Source: Bin34 sp963422415 (GTDB lineage: Bacteria > Chloroflexota > Anaerolineae > Caldilineales > Caldilineaceae). From it: a stretch of DNA of 64,000 bases. The translations under genes were made by a program, and so were the position numbers. Shown here in pieces: positions 17,313 through 25,626 of this stretch. Position 1 is the stretch's first letter. Each line of letters starts with the position of its first letter. The stretch is from NCBI GenBank assembly GCA_963422415.1, contig OY729430.1, forward strand, positions 3,224,001-3,288,000. Reading direction: 5' to 3'. The notes under the pieces were generated by a model, which was given only the letters and a program-made list of their open reading frames with translations, ran no database searches and had not been told where the DNA came from.

Positions 17313-18215
17313 ATGGAATTTGTCGTACCCGGCCTGCTGGTCATCGTTGCCCTCTTTATCGTCGTAAACTCCATCAAGATCATTCCGCCCTACCAGCGGG
17401 GCGTGATCGAGCGCCTCGGACGCTACAACCGCACGGCCGACCCGGGTCTCAACCTGCTGGTGCCCATCCTGGATCGGATCCAGAGAGTGGACATGCGGGA
17501 GCAGGTCGTGGATGTGCCTCCGCAGGCCGTCATCACCAAGGACAACGTGGCCGTGGAAGTGGACGCCGTGATCTATCACGAAGCCACGGATCCGGCCAAG
17601 CTAATCTACAACGTGGAAAACTTCATCATTGCGGTGGTCAAGCTGGCCCAGACCAACTTGCGCAATGTCGTCGGGGACATGGAGCTGGATCAGGCCCTCA
17701 CCTCTCGCGACATCATCAACTCCACGCTGCGGGAGGTGCTGGACATTGCAACCGACAAATGGGGCGTGCGGGTCGTGCGGGTGGAGATCCAACGCATCGA
17801 ACCCCCGGCGGATGTCACCAACGCCATGCATCAGCAGATGAAGGCCGAACGCGAGCGCCGTGCCCAGATTACGGAAGCGGAAGGCTCCCGAGCCGCCGCC
17901 ATCCTCAAGGCGGAAGGCGAGGCACAGGCCGTGCGTCTGAGCGCCGAGGCCAAGCGGTTCCGGCTGGAGACCGAGGCCGCCGGGGAATCCAATGCCATCA
18001 CGGTGGTGTTCAATGCCATCCGCGATGCCAATCCGGACGATCGCCTGATTGCCGTCCGCTATCTGGATGCCTTGGAACAGATCGCGATGGGGGAGGCCAA
18101 CAAGGTTTTCATCCCCTATGAGGCCTCCGGCATATTGGCCGCGTTGGGCGGCATCAAGGAGATATTCGCCAAGGACGGGGATGCTAGGGCACAGAGCGAA
18201 ACCAACGTTGACTGA
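17313..18215 (+). CDS. SPFH/stomatin-like membrane protein (slipin/QmcA type)
   Basis: 300 aa with a strong GGGAGGAG before the ATG. An N-terminal membrane anchor (VPGLLVIVALFIVVNSI) is followed by the SPFH domain: IIPPYQRGVIERLGRYNRTA, VDVPPQAVITKDNVAVEVDA, LRNVVGDMELDQALTSRD. A helical stretch rich in Ala, Glu and Arg (residues about 185-230) is the oligomerising coiled coil. It works with NfeD in membrane quality control. Two back-to-back hairpins begin 5 bases after the stop. Confidence 0.92.
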   Translation: MEFVVPGLLVIVALFIVVNSIKIIPPYQRGVIERLGRYNRTADPGLNLLVPILDRIQRVDMREQVVDVPPQAVITKDNVAVEVDAVIYHEATDPAKLIYNVENFIIAVVKLAQTNLRNVVGDMELDQALTSRDIINSTLREVLDIATDKWGVRVVRVEIQRIEPPADVTNAMHQQMKAERERRAQITEAEGSRAAAILKAEGEAQAVRLSAEAKRFRLETEAAGESNAITVVFNAIRDANPDDRLIAVRYLDALEQIAMGEANKVFIPYEASGILAALGGIKEIFAKDGDARAQSETNVD

Positions 18216-18220
18216 CGGTC

Positions 18221-18272
18221 CTGTCCTCGCTCCCGCGGGAGCGAGGACAGGCGTCTCCCACGCCGGGAGACG
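18221..18272 (+). terminator. Two adjacent hairpins closing the NfeD-SPFH operon
   Basis: First, a perfect 30-bp inverted repeat with arm CTGTCCTCGCTCCCG (18221-18235) and no loop. Second, arm CGTCTCCC (18252-18259), five-base loop, and its complement (18265-18272). There is no clear T tract, so this could be a factor-dependent or stem-only terminator. Confidence 0.7.
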
Positions 18273-18324
18273 TTGCGTCCAAGCCGTGGAGCAGGGCAGG
18301 CATCGCGCGCGTTCTCGCCGTCAT

Positions 18325-18530
18325 AGCCATTAAGATATAATTATATCTTTTACAAGCTGGCAGCAAGGGGCGTACCCCGATCCGTGGAACGGTTCCCGCA
18401 TTCTCAAGGAAAACATTGATTTTTTCTTGAATTCAGCATATTTTCCAATAATATGATATAGTGAATTCATTATCTTGACGATATAATACAGTGAAAAGAA
18501 TTTTTTCAATTTTTATTTTCATTTTATGGA
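18325..18530 (+). promoter_or_regulatory. AT-rich control region of the DUF2089/SHOCT/ABC operon
   Basis: About 200 bases much richer in A and T than their surroundings. They contain the 18-bp palindrome AAGATATAATTATATCTT (18332-18349), a promoter-like TTGAAT (18427-18432) with TAATAT 16 bases on (18449-18454), two similar blocks GATATAGTGAA and GATATAATACAGTGAA, and a T-rich leader. This composition suggests a curved or regulator-bound promoter. Confidence 0.5.
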
Positions 18531-18602
18531 GGCCTGAATCATGCATTGTGCATCCCAACCCCATCCCGCTCCTCTCCCGGGCCCCTGCCCGCAGGCATAG
18601 CC

Positions 18603-18983
18603 ATGCGTCCCTTGCCCCCTCGCTGTCCCCTCACCGGTGGCCCGTTGGTGGTCACCCGTGTCTATAGCCCGGAAGGGGACTTCACGATCGACGGCCGATT
18701 TCAGGTCGATTCGCCATTCTTGGATCTGACCCCGGGGCAAATCCAGTTTGTCTTGGCCCTGATTCAGTGCGAAGGCAAGTTTAACCGCATGCAAGAGGAG
18801 TTGAATCTGTCCTATCCCACCCTGCGCGCTCGTCTGCAGGAAATCATCCAGGTCTTGGGGTTGAAGGTCGCGGACAAGCCGGACAACCTACCGGACGAAA
18901 AGGAACGGCTCCGCATCCTGGCGCAAGTGGACGAGGGCACACTGGACGTAACGACAGCCTTGGAGTCCCTGCAAGGCAACTGA
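18603..18983 (+). CDS. DUF2089 family protein, putative DNA-binding regulator without its zinc ribbon
   Basis: 126 aa from ATG 18603. The DUF2089 core is visible: FTIDGRFQVDSPFLDLTPGQ, FVLALIQCEGKFNRMQEELN, LSYPTLRARLQEIIQVLGL, the last segment resembling a helix-turn-helix. Typical DUF2089 proteins begin with a four-Cys zinc ribbon; here the equivalent region (RCPLTGGPLVVTRVYSPEG) keeps only one Cys. The C-terminus (LAQVDEGTLDVTTALESL) resembles the SHOCT-like helical hairpin that ends the next genes. It is the first gene of an operon with a beta-repeat/SHOCT protein and an ABC exporter, and probably its regulator. Confidence 0.75.
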   Translation: MRPLPPRCPLTGGPLVVTRVYSPEGDFTIDGRFQVDSPFLDLTPGQIQFVLALIQCEGKFNRMQEELNLSYPTLRARLQEIIQVLGLKVADKPDNLPDEKERLRILAQVDEGTLDVTTALESLQGN

Positions 18984-19050
18984 ACTCCCTTGCAAGATAG
19001 GCAGGAAAAGACCTTGTCGTCTACAACAAGATTTCGCTGTAGGAGTACCC

Positions 19051-20223
19051 ATGTCGGAACAGATCATACCCATAGAACCGCACGTAACCACAGTGGTGGT
19101 GCATGCCCACAAGCATGCATCCCTCGTTTGCCATGACAAACCTGCAATCCTGATCACGGGCCGGGGAGCTACAGGGACCACGGTCAAGGATCTCCCAGAG
19201 GAGAACTCCCTGCATCTGGAGATGTTCAAGGAAGGCGTCATCCACGTGCCTGCGGAAATACAGGTCGTCCTGCAGGCGATCGGGGGCCATTGCAACATCA
19301 ACGCCTTGCCACAAGGCGTAGCCGGAGATCACATTAGAGGGCATTTCACGGTCCAAAAATCAGGGCCCGTTCAAGTCAGGCACGTGAGCGGACATGCCAA
19401 GGTCCGCCATGTGACCGGCAATCTGCATCTGGATCATGTGGGTGGACATCTCAAGGCCGGGCCCTGCACCGGCAACGTCTCGACCCAGCACGTGGGCGGG
19501 CACGCCGAACTGGTCGAAGTGCTGAACGGGTGCCATCTGCCCAAGGTGGGGGGACACGCTAAACTGATCCAAGTCGGCGGAGAGCAAAGGGTGGGCGCAG
19601 GTGGCCATGTGCGTACTCGTATAGGCGATCCTCGTCCCGATCTGTCCTATGATCTCACGGCGGGAGGCATGCTGACCTGCGACCTGCCGTCCACGGCCAA
19701 CGCCACCATCCATATGCAGGGCCCAGCCGTGGGACCGCACTTCAATCCGACCCGCACCATGGGCGACGGCGCCGCCCAGATTCGGCTGCAGGCGGGCGGG
19801 ATCATCACCCTTACCGAAGACAAGTTCACCGGCAAGGGAGACAACCTGAAACAGGGTATCCGCGAGACTGTGCGCGCCGCCAAGGCCATGGCCCAGACCA
19901 AAGCCCAGGCAGTCCTGAACGAGAACAACATCACACCGGAAACGACCGCGGACCTGAAGGAACAGTTCACCGAGATTGCCGAAGAGGCCGTAGAGGTTTT
20001 CAAGGAAATATCGGAGGAGGTGCAGGGCAAAGCCAAGAAGACTTGGGAACAGGGGATGGTCACGCGGGTGACGCCAAGAGACACCGCGCCTCCTTCAAGG
20101 GCCGGGCAGGAAGCCGCCCGGGCAACCGCGGACGAGGAAAGAAAGATGATTCTGCGCATGCTGGCCGAGAACAAGATCAGCGTCAACGAGGCCAACGATC
20201 TGTTGCGGGCCTTGAACGCGTAA
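19051..20223 (+). CDS. Beta-repeat (DUF4097/bactofilin-like) protein with C-terminal SHOCT-like domain
   Basis: 390 aa; AGGAG lies 5 nt before the ATG. Residues about 75-270 form short strand repeats spaced by 15-20 residues with HVxGH-type turns (RHVSGHAKVRHVTGNLHLDH, THVGGH-like copies), suggesting a right-handed beta-solenoid like DUF4097 or bactofilin. Residues 270-345 are helical and charged, and the last 30 (ERKMILRMLAENKISVNEAN) are a SHOCT-like helical hairpin, as in LiaX/YvlB envelope-stress proteins. No signal peptide or membrane span, so it is predicted to be cytoplasmic, perhaps self-assembling. It lies between DUF2089 and the ABC exporter genes. Confidence 0.65.
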   Translation: MSEQIIPIEPHVTTVVVHAHKHASLVCHDKPAILITGRGATGTTVKDLPEENSLHLEMFKEGVIHVPAEIQVVLQAIGGHCNINALPQGVAGDHIRGHFTVQKSGPVQVRHVSGHAKVRHVTGNLHLDHVGGHLKAGPCTGNVSTQHVGGHAELVEVLNGCHLPKVGGHAKLIQVGGEQRVGAGGHVRTRIGDPRPDLSYDLTAGGMLTCDLPSTANATIHMQGPAVGPHFNPTRTMGDGAAQIRLQAGGIITLTEDKFTGKGDNLKQGIRETVRAAKAMAQTKAQAVLNENNITPETTADLKEQFTEIAEEAVEVFKEISEEVQGKAKKTWEQGMVTRVTPRDTAPPSRAGQEAARATADEERKMILRMLAENKISVNEANDLLRALNA

Positions 20224-20233
20224 GCGCGGTGCC

Positions 20234-21190
20234 ATGTCCACGATCAGCATTGCTCAAGTGTCCAAGGCGTTCAAGGCGAAGTCCGGAGTCGTCCATGCCG
20301 TCATTGATCTGAGCATGCAGGTGGATCAGGGAGACGTCTTGGGGTTCTTGGGTCCAAACGGCGCCGGCAAGACCACGACGATCAAAATGATCTGCGGCCT
20401 GATGCTTCCCAGCCAAGGAGAGATTCACGTGCGGGACATCAACGTGCGCACCCACCGCCGCCAGGCCATGACCCATATCGGAGCCGTGCTGGAAGGCACC
20501 CGCAACATCTACTGGCGGTTGTCGCCGCTGCAGAACCTAGCCTACTCGGCTCGTCTCAAGGGGATTCGCGCCCACAGCTGCAAGGCGTGGGGTGAAGTCT
20601 TGCTCAAGGAATTGGACCTTTGGAGCCGCCGCCATGATCCCGTGCGGGAATTTTCCCGCGGCATGCAGCAGAAAACCGCCATTGCCTGCGCGCTCATTCA
20701 TGATCCCCCCATCGTGTTGCTGGACGAACCGACCTTGGGTCTGGACATCAATGCCGCCGTTACCGTCAAACAGTGGATCAAGACCTTGTCCACCCAGTAC
20801 GGCAAGACCTTAATCCTGACTACGCATCAGCTGGATCTGGCCGAAGAATTATGTCAAGGCATTGCCATCATGCGGCAAGGACGCAAGGTGGCGGACCACA
20901 CGGTACAGGAATTGCGGAATCTGCATCGCAAGGAATCCGTCACGGCCCGCATCTCCGCAACGCCCGCGGAGGTGCGGGCCAAGGTGCGGCGACAGTGGCC
21001 CGAGGCCACGATGCGCCATGAATCCGACTCGATCACGCTCGCCATACCGTCCGACGGAAAGCCGAGTTTGGCGGCAGTCGCCGCCGTGTTGGATCAATGG
21101 CCCTGTGACATCCTGTCTCTGGAACAGTCCGTCCCTTCTCTGGAAGACATTTTCATTCAAGTGATCGACAACCCCCAACAACATGTCTAA
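20234..21190 (+). CDS. ABC-2 type exporter, ATP-binding subunit
   Basis: 318 aa. Walker A GPNGAGKTTTIKMICGL, a degenerate signature SRGMQQKTAIACAL, Walker B IVLLDEPTLGLDINAA and the switch His in ILTTHQLDLAEELC are all present; it is DrrA/CcmA-like with a C-terminal extension (residues 225-318). The gene starts 10 bases after the SHOCT protein gene and overlaps the permease by 8 bases. The substrate is unknown; the context suggests lipid, antibiotic or envelope-stress export. Confidence 0.9.
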   Translation: MSTISIAQVSKAFKAKSGVVHAVIDLSMQVDQGDVLGFLGPNGAGKTTTIKMICGLMLPSQGEIHVRDINVRTHRRQAMTHIGAVLEGTRNIYWRLSPLQNLAYSARLKGIRAHSCKAWGEVLLKELDLWSRRHDPVREFSRGMQQKTAIACALIHDPPIVLLDEPTLGLDINAAVTVKQWIKTLSTQYGKTLILTTHQLDLAEELCQGIAIMRQGRKVADHTVQELRNLHRKESVTARISATPAEVRAKVRRQWPEATMRHESDSITLAIPSDGKPSLAAVAAVLDQWPCDILSLEQSVPSLEDIFIQVIDNPQQHV

Positions 21191-22034
21191 CCTCGCCACC
21201 GCGGCCCCTCTGCAACGGAATGAGGCCTTGATCCGCATTCCCGCCGTCTTTCGTCCCTTCACGGCCGCCGCGGGCGAAACATGGAAGGGCATCCAGATCA
21301 TGTGGACTTACAAGTTCGCCTTGGTCGGCGATGTGCTGGGTCTTTTCATCGTCTTTTTGGGCATCAATTTTTTCATCGGGCAAGGAGAGTTCGATCCGGA
21401 CAGTCTTGCCTTCACCCTGCTGGGTTTCTGTCTCTGGACCTATGCTGCCTTTGCCATAGGCAACATGACACACGCCTTGCGTGAGGAACAGCAGCAAGGG
21501 ACCTTGGAGCAGATGTGCATGGGCAATTCCTCCTTCGCCGGACTGCTTTTCGGACGCACGCTGGCCACTTTCATCTGGAACACGCTCATTATCCTGGTGG
21601 GAGGCGGCTCCATCACGCTGTTGTTTCGGCTGGACCTAGGCCTCAACTGGCAAGCCCTGCCTATCTTCCTGCTGACGCTGCTCGGCCTGTATGGACTGGG
21701 CTTTCTGGCAGGCGGAGCCACGCTGCTTTTCAAGAACGTGCTCTCCTTCACCAACCTGCTGCAAAACGTCCTGCTGTTCATCAATGGCGCCATTGTGCCC
21801 GTGACTCTCTTTCCGGAATGGCTGACCCGGTTGTCCCGTGTGTTGCCCACCACCCTGAGCATTGAAACCATGCGCTTGGTCACCATAGAGGAGACTTCGC
21901 TGCAGGAGGCCTGGCGCATGGGTCCTCTGCCGTCTCTGGTCTTCCATTCCATCCTCTGGTTTGCCGTCGGCCTGTTGCTGTTCCTTGCCTCCGAAAGAGA
22001 GGCCCGTCGCCGCGGTCTGCTGGGGCAGTACTAG
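21183..22034 (+). CDS. ABC-2 type exporter, membrane subunit
   Basis: 283 aa with about six membrane spans (for example KFALVGDVLGLFIVFLGINF, LLTLLGLYGLGFLAGGATLL, HSILWFAVGLLLFLAS), the ABC-2 membrane-domain layout. A conserved cytosolic REEQQQGTLEQ segment after the second span is typical of ABC-2 permeases. Translation is coupled to the ATPase gene by overlap. It would form a 2+2 exporter with that protein. Confidence 0.88.
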   Translation: MSNLATAAPLQRNEALIRIPAVFRPFTAAAGETWKGIQIMWTYKFALVGDVLGLFIVFLGINFFIGQGEFDPDSLAFTLLGFCLWTYAAFAIGNMTHALREEQQQGTLEQMCMGNSSFAGLLFGRTLATFIWNTLIILVGGGSITLLFRLDLGLNWQALPIFLLTLLGLYGLGFLAGGATLLFKNVLSFTNLLQNVLLFINGAIVPVTLFPEWLTRLSRVLPTTLSIETMRLVTIEETSLQEAWRMGPLPSLVFHSILWFAVGLLLFLASEREARRRGLLGQY

Positions 22035-22095
22035 TCGCGTCCCGTGTACGATGAGGCAAGGGACCCGGCAGGACAAGACATGAGGGCATGACATA

Positions 22096-22497
22096 ATGCG
22101 ACCACGTCAGGTTTCGCAGGAACGCCTGCAAGTCTTGCGTATGATTGACGAAGGCAAGATCACGGCCGAGGAAGGGTTTCAGCTGTTGAAAGTCTTGGTG
22201 CCGAGCGAGACGGAATCCACCCAATCCAACGCGCATTCCCGTTCCTTAGGAACCCTTAAAGGCAAGTTGGTGCGCTTGCATGTCTTGGATCTGGACAGCG
22301 GAAGATCCAAGGCCACGGCTTCCTTGCCCCTGCAGTTGCTGGAAGCGGGCCTGCGCATTGCCACCCGCTATGCACCAGGCTTGAAGGATCTGAACCCGAA
22401 CAACCTGCTGGAGACCTTGGCCGCAGAAGAGAAAAGACGCATCATCGAGGTGGTTGACAAGGAAAAGCGGATCCGCGTCGAAGTGTCAATTGAATAA
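22096..22497 (+). CDS. Small SHOCT-like domain protein
   Basis: 133 aa. The N-terminal 35 residues (RLQVLRMIDEGKITAEEGFQ) are the SHOCT-like hairpin, closely resembling the C-terminus of the 390-aa protein upstream. The middle (GTLKGKLVRLHVLDLDSGRS, then ASLPLQLLEAGLRIA) resembles the C-terminal domain of DUF4097-associated SHOCT proteins. It is the last gene of the operon; a 32-bp perfect hairpin follows. Confidence 0.7.
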   Translation: MRPRQVSQERLQVLRMIDEGKITAEEGFQLLKVLVPSETESTQSNAHSRSLGTLKGKLVRLHVLDLDSGRSKATASLPLQLLEAGLRIATRYAPGLKDLNPNNLLETLAAEEKRRIIEVVDKEKRIRVEVSIE

Positions 22498-22529
22498 TCA
22501 GGGCGCTGCGACGCGAATCAAGCCCCTAC

Positions 22530-22561
22530 CCTCCCCTCTTTCGGATCCGAAAGAGGGGAGG
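22530..22561 (+). terminator. 32-bp perfect hairpin ending the SHOCT/ABC operon
   Basis: Arm CCTCCCCTCTTTCGGA (22530-22545) followed directly by its exact reverse complement. It lies 33 bases after the last stop codon. No T tract follows. Confidence 0.75.
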
Positions 22562-22715
22562 ACGGTGTCTATAATAGGGACAGGGTCCGTCAACCTGTTC
22601 GTCATGGCCTTGTCGCTTCCTTGGGAATCCATTGGGGTTCGCCTCGAGTGCCTTACAGGCCGGTTTCACGGGCGGGGAGGATGCGGGATCTGTATCGAGA
22701 TTGCGAGAATCAGCC

Positions 22716-23495
22716 ATGAAAGAATGGATTGAGAAGTTCCTGCAGTCGCTGCCCAATCCCAACACGGCGGCGGCCTATCGGAATGATTTGGCGCAATTCA
22801 CTGAGTTTCTCGCCACATTCCGATCTATGGCCGTGCCACAGGTGACCCGGCTTTCGGATGCCACGGCCAAGCACTTCCAAGAATACCGTTTCTTCCTGCA
22901 GGGGCGCGGCTACGCCGAGACCACCTTGGCCCGCAAACTGGCCGCGGTCCGCGCCCTGTATCGCTACCTGGAAGCGCAATCCGAGGCCAAGGCCGAAGTG
23001 ACCCAGGCACTGGGCCAACAACCAGTGGAACGGCTGGACCCAGCCACCCTATCCGAGGCGGAGATACTGGACCTGCTGCAAGCCCCCCGACGGGCCTCGG
23101 GCCGCTATCCGATGCGGGACACCGCCTTGCTGTATCTGCTGTACTACACTGAACTGCGGGCCACTACCCTGCTCAGCCTCAACCTATGCGATGTCGCTCA
23201 GGGAGGATCCTCGTTACAGGTGGGAGGTGCGCAGGGCACAAGCGTGGCCTTGGCCCCAGCCGCCCAAGCTGCCTTAGCCCCATTGATGGAGGAATTATGG
23301 AATCGCCATGCACTGGATAACCAGCCTCTGTTCCAGAATCACCGCGGCGAGAGATTGACGCGCCAAGGGTTGTGGACGATCGTCAAGAGATACTTGCCTT
23401 TCACCGACATCAAGGGCCATCTGACTTTGGAGACTTTGCGCCATAGCGGCGCGGCCCACAGGCAGCCAGCAAACCAGTCGCTTGACCTGCTGTAA
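22716..23495 (+). pseudogene. Tyrosine recombinase (XerC/D-like), interrupted before the catalytic Tyr
   Basis: 259 aa from ATG 22716. The N-terminal SAM-like core-binding domain is complete (NPNTAAAYRNDLAQFTEFLA, ETTLARKLAAVRALYRYL). The catalytic domain has the first Arg (YTELRATTLLSLNL), and LETLRHSGAAHR for the HxxR box, with the first His replaced by Glu. A TAA at 23493-23495 stops the frame, but the same frame then reads LLLGRVELPQTYLRDLYI to 23552, the expected LLGH..TTQ.Y block with His changed to Arg. So a xer-like recombinase has been inactivated by a nonsense codon plus active-site changes. The intact N-terminus might still bind DNA. Confidence 0.75.
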
Positions 23496-23623
23496 CTACT
23501 CCTTGGGCGGGTGGAACTGCCCCAGACATATCTTAGGGACTTATATATCTGAGTCACACTGACGAAGAAGGGATTGCAACCGGGCTTCTTTTGGCAATGC
23601 CAAGGTGCAATAAGCGAAATAGC

Positions 23624-25402
23624 CTATGCTTGTGGGATGTCCCGAGCCAGCAAGTCTTGAATTAGGTTTTCTTCGGCTTGCAGGAACGGGGCCAATGCAA
23701 CAGGCACCTCGTCGGCATTCAGCATGTGCCGTTCTCCGGTGCGGCGCACTTTCAATTCCACCTTGCCTTGAGACAGTCCGCGGTTGCCTATGGTCAATTG
23801 CAACGGAATTCCGATCAAGTCTGCATCGTTGAATTTCACGCCGGCGCGGTCTGCACGGTCATCGTACAGAATCTCTAGGCCTTCCCTTTTCAGTTCCTCG
23901 TACAGACATTCCGCCTTGGTCTGCACATCTGTCTGTTTGGCAGTGGCCAGACTGATCAGATGCACGGCGTACGGGGCCACGCTAAGCGGCCAGATTATGC
24001 CGTTTTCATCATGATACTGCTCTACAACGCAGGCAATCAGGCGACCCACGCCGATGCCGTAGGAGGCCATGACAATGGGGTGGGAAGAACCTTGGTTGTC
24101 TGAGTAATAAGCATCCATGGTTTCGCTGTACTTGGTGCCCAGCTTGAAAGTGTTGCCGACTTCCACACCGCGCAGACTGTACAGTTCTCCCCCGCAGTTC
24201 TCGCAGCTGTGACCCGTTTCTGCACTGACGATGTCGGCTACCAGACCTCCGTCGTAGTCCCGCCCGTAATTCAGATTTTTGTAGTGGAAATTCACTTTGT
24301 TGGCGCCAGCCACCAGATTGGGGGATTGGGCCACCAGATCGTCCACTACTAGCAAGCTGTGGGAGAGGTCTACATCCACCGGTGAGCCGTAGCCAGGCTC
24401 CGCGCCCACGGCTCGGATCTCCGCCTCGGAAGCGGGGTGCAGGCTGGCGGCATTGATGGCATTGATCAGTTTGGTCTCGTTAAGGGTCATGTCGCCCCGG
24501 ATCATGCAAAACACGAAGACATCCTCCACGGTATCGGACCGCACCATGGTAGCCACCAGGAAGATGGCCTTGGCAGTCTGATCCTCGGCAATGTCCAAGT
24601 ACTTGGCCAAGTCTTCAATCGTGGCGCAGTCCGGGGTATGGACGCTCTCCAAGGGCAGTCTTGCGCCAGGATGGACTACGGTTTTGCGAAAGGTGGCAAC
24701 TTGCCGGTTGGCTCTGTAGTTGCAATTCCGGCAGAGAACAAGGGTGTCTTCGCCTACCTCCGAAATTGCCATGAATTCGTGCGCCATGGTGCCTCCCATC
24801 ATGCCATTGTCCGATTCAATAGCCACGACATCCAACCCAGCCCGCCGGAACACTCGAAAATAGGCTTCGTACATACGAGGATAGTAGCGGTCGAGATCCT
24901 CAAAATCCGCATGAAAGGAGTAGGCATCCTTCATGGTGAATTCCCGTACCCGCAACAGACCGCCGCGGGCCCGGAGTTCATCCCGAAACTTGGTCTGAAT
25001 CTGATACATCACCACCGGCAGTTGCTTGTAGCTGTTGACCGAGTGGGAAACCAGATCGGCAATGACTTCCTCGTGGGTCATGGCCAAACACATGTCCCGT
25101 CCCGAGCGGTCCTGCATTCGCATCAGATCGTCTCCGATCTGATACCAGCGGCCCGATTGCTGCCACAGTTCGGCCGGTTGCACCACCGGCATGATCATTT
25201 CCTGGCCGTCAACGGCGTTCATTTCTTCGCGCAGGATCTGCTCCACCTTCTGGCGCACGCGCATGCCCAAGGGCAGGAACTCGAAAATTCCTGAGGTGAC
25301 TTGGCGGATCAAGCCAGCCCGCAGCAGCAGCTGGTGGCTGGCCACTTCGGCATCCGCCGGATTGTCACGCAAGGACTGAAAAAAGAGTTTGGACAGTCGC
25401 AT
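23624..25402 (-). CDS. proS: Prolyl-tRNA synthetase (bacterial type with editing domain)
   Basis: 592 aa from ATG 25402, after a GGGGGAGG. The N-terminus MRLSKLFFQSLRDNPADAEV and LRAGLIRQVTSGIFEFLPLG is that of bacterial ProRS. Class II motif 2 lies around FRDELRARGGLLRVREFTMK, motif 3 in SYGIGVGRLIACVVEQ. The INS editing insertion is present between (about residues 250-380). The C-terminal anticodon domain covers the last 110 residues. It charges tRNA-Pro. The gene appears intact. Confidence 0.95.
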   Translation of the reverse strand: MRLSKLFFQSLRDNPADAEVASHQLLLRAGLIRQVTSGIFEFLPLGMRVRQKVEQILREEMNAVDGQEMIMPVVQPAELWQQSGRWYQIGDDLMRMQDRSGRDMCLAMTHEEVIADLVSHSVNSYKQLPVVMYQIQTKFRDELRARGGLLRVREFTMKDAYSFHADFEDLDRYYPRMYEAYFRVFRRAGLDVVAIESDNGMMGGTMAHEFMAISEVGEDTLVLCRNCNYRANRQVATFRKTVVHPGARLPLESVHTPDCATIEDLAKYLDIAEDQTAKAIFLVATMVRSDTVEDVFVFCMIRGDMTLNETKLINAINAASLHPASEAEIRAVGAEPGYGSPVDVDLSHSLLVVDDLVAQSPNLVAGANKVNFHYKNLNYGRDYDGGLVADIVSAETGHSCENCGGELYSLRGVEVGNTFKLGTKYSETMDAYYSDNQGSSHPIVMASYGIGVGRLIACVVEQYHDENGIIWPLSVAPYAVHLISLATAKQTDVQTKAECLYEELKREGLEILYDDRADRAGVKFNDADLIGIPLQLTIGNRGLSQGKVELKVRRTGERHMLNADEVPVALAPFLQAEENLIQDLLARDIPQA

Positions 25403-25626
25403 AGTTATAGGGCCTCCCCCGACTGACGATGAACACAAGACCGTTGATGGGCCACCGATACAGATAATGTACCTGATATCCACCTGAACATTTGACTACT
25501 GCCCACGACAACTCGCGCTTCAGGCCAATCCTGTCCGAATACGCAACTGCTATAAAATGTATACATGGTACGTGAGGCGCCATTAGTCCAATTGCCACAC
25601 AGCATTGACAAAGAGAGGAACAGGCC

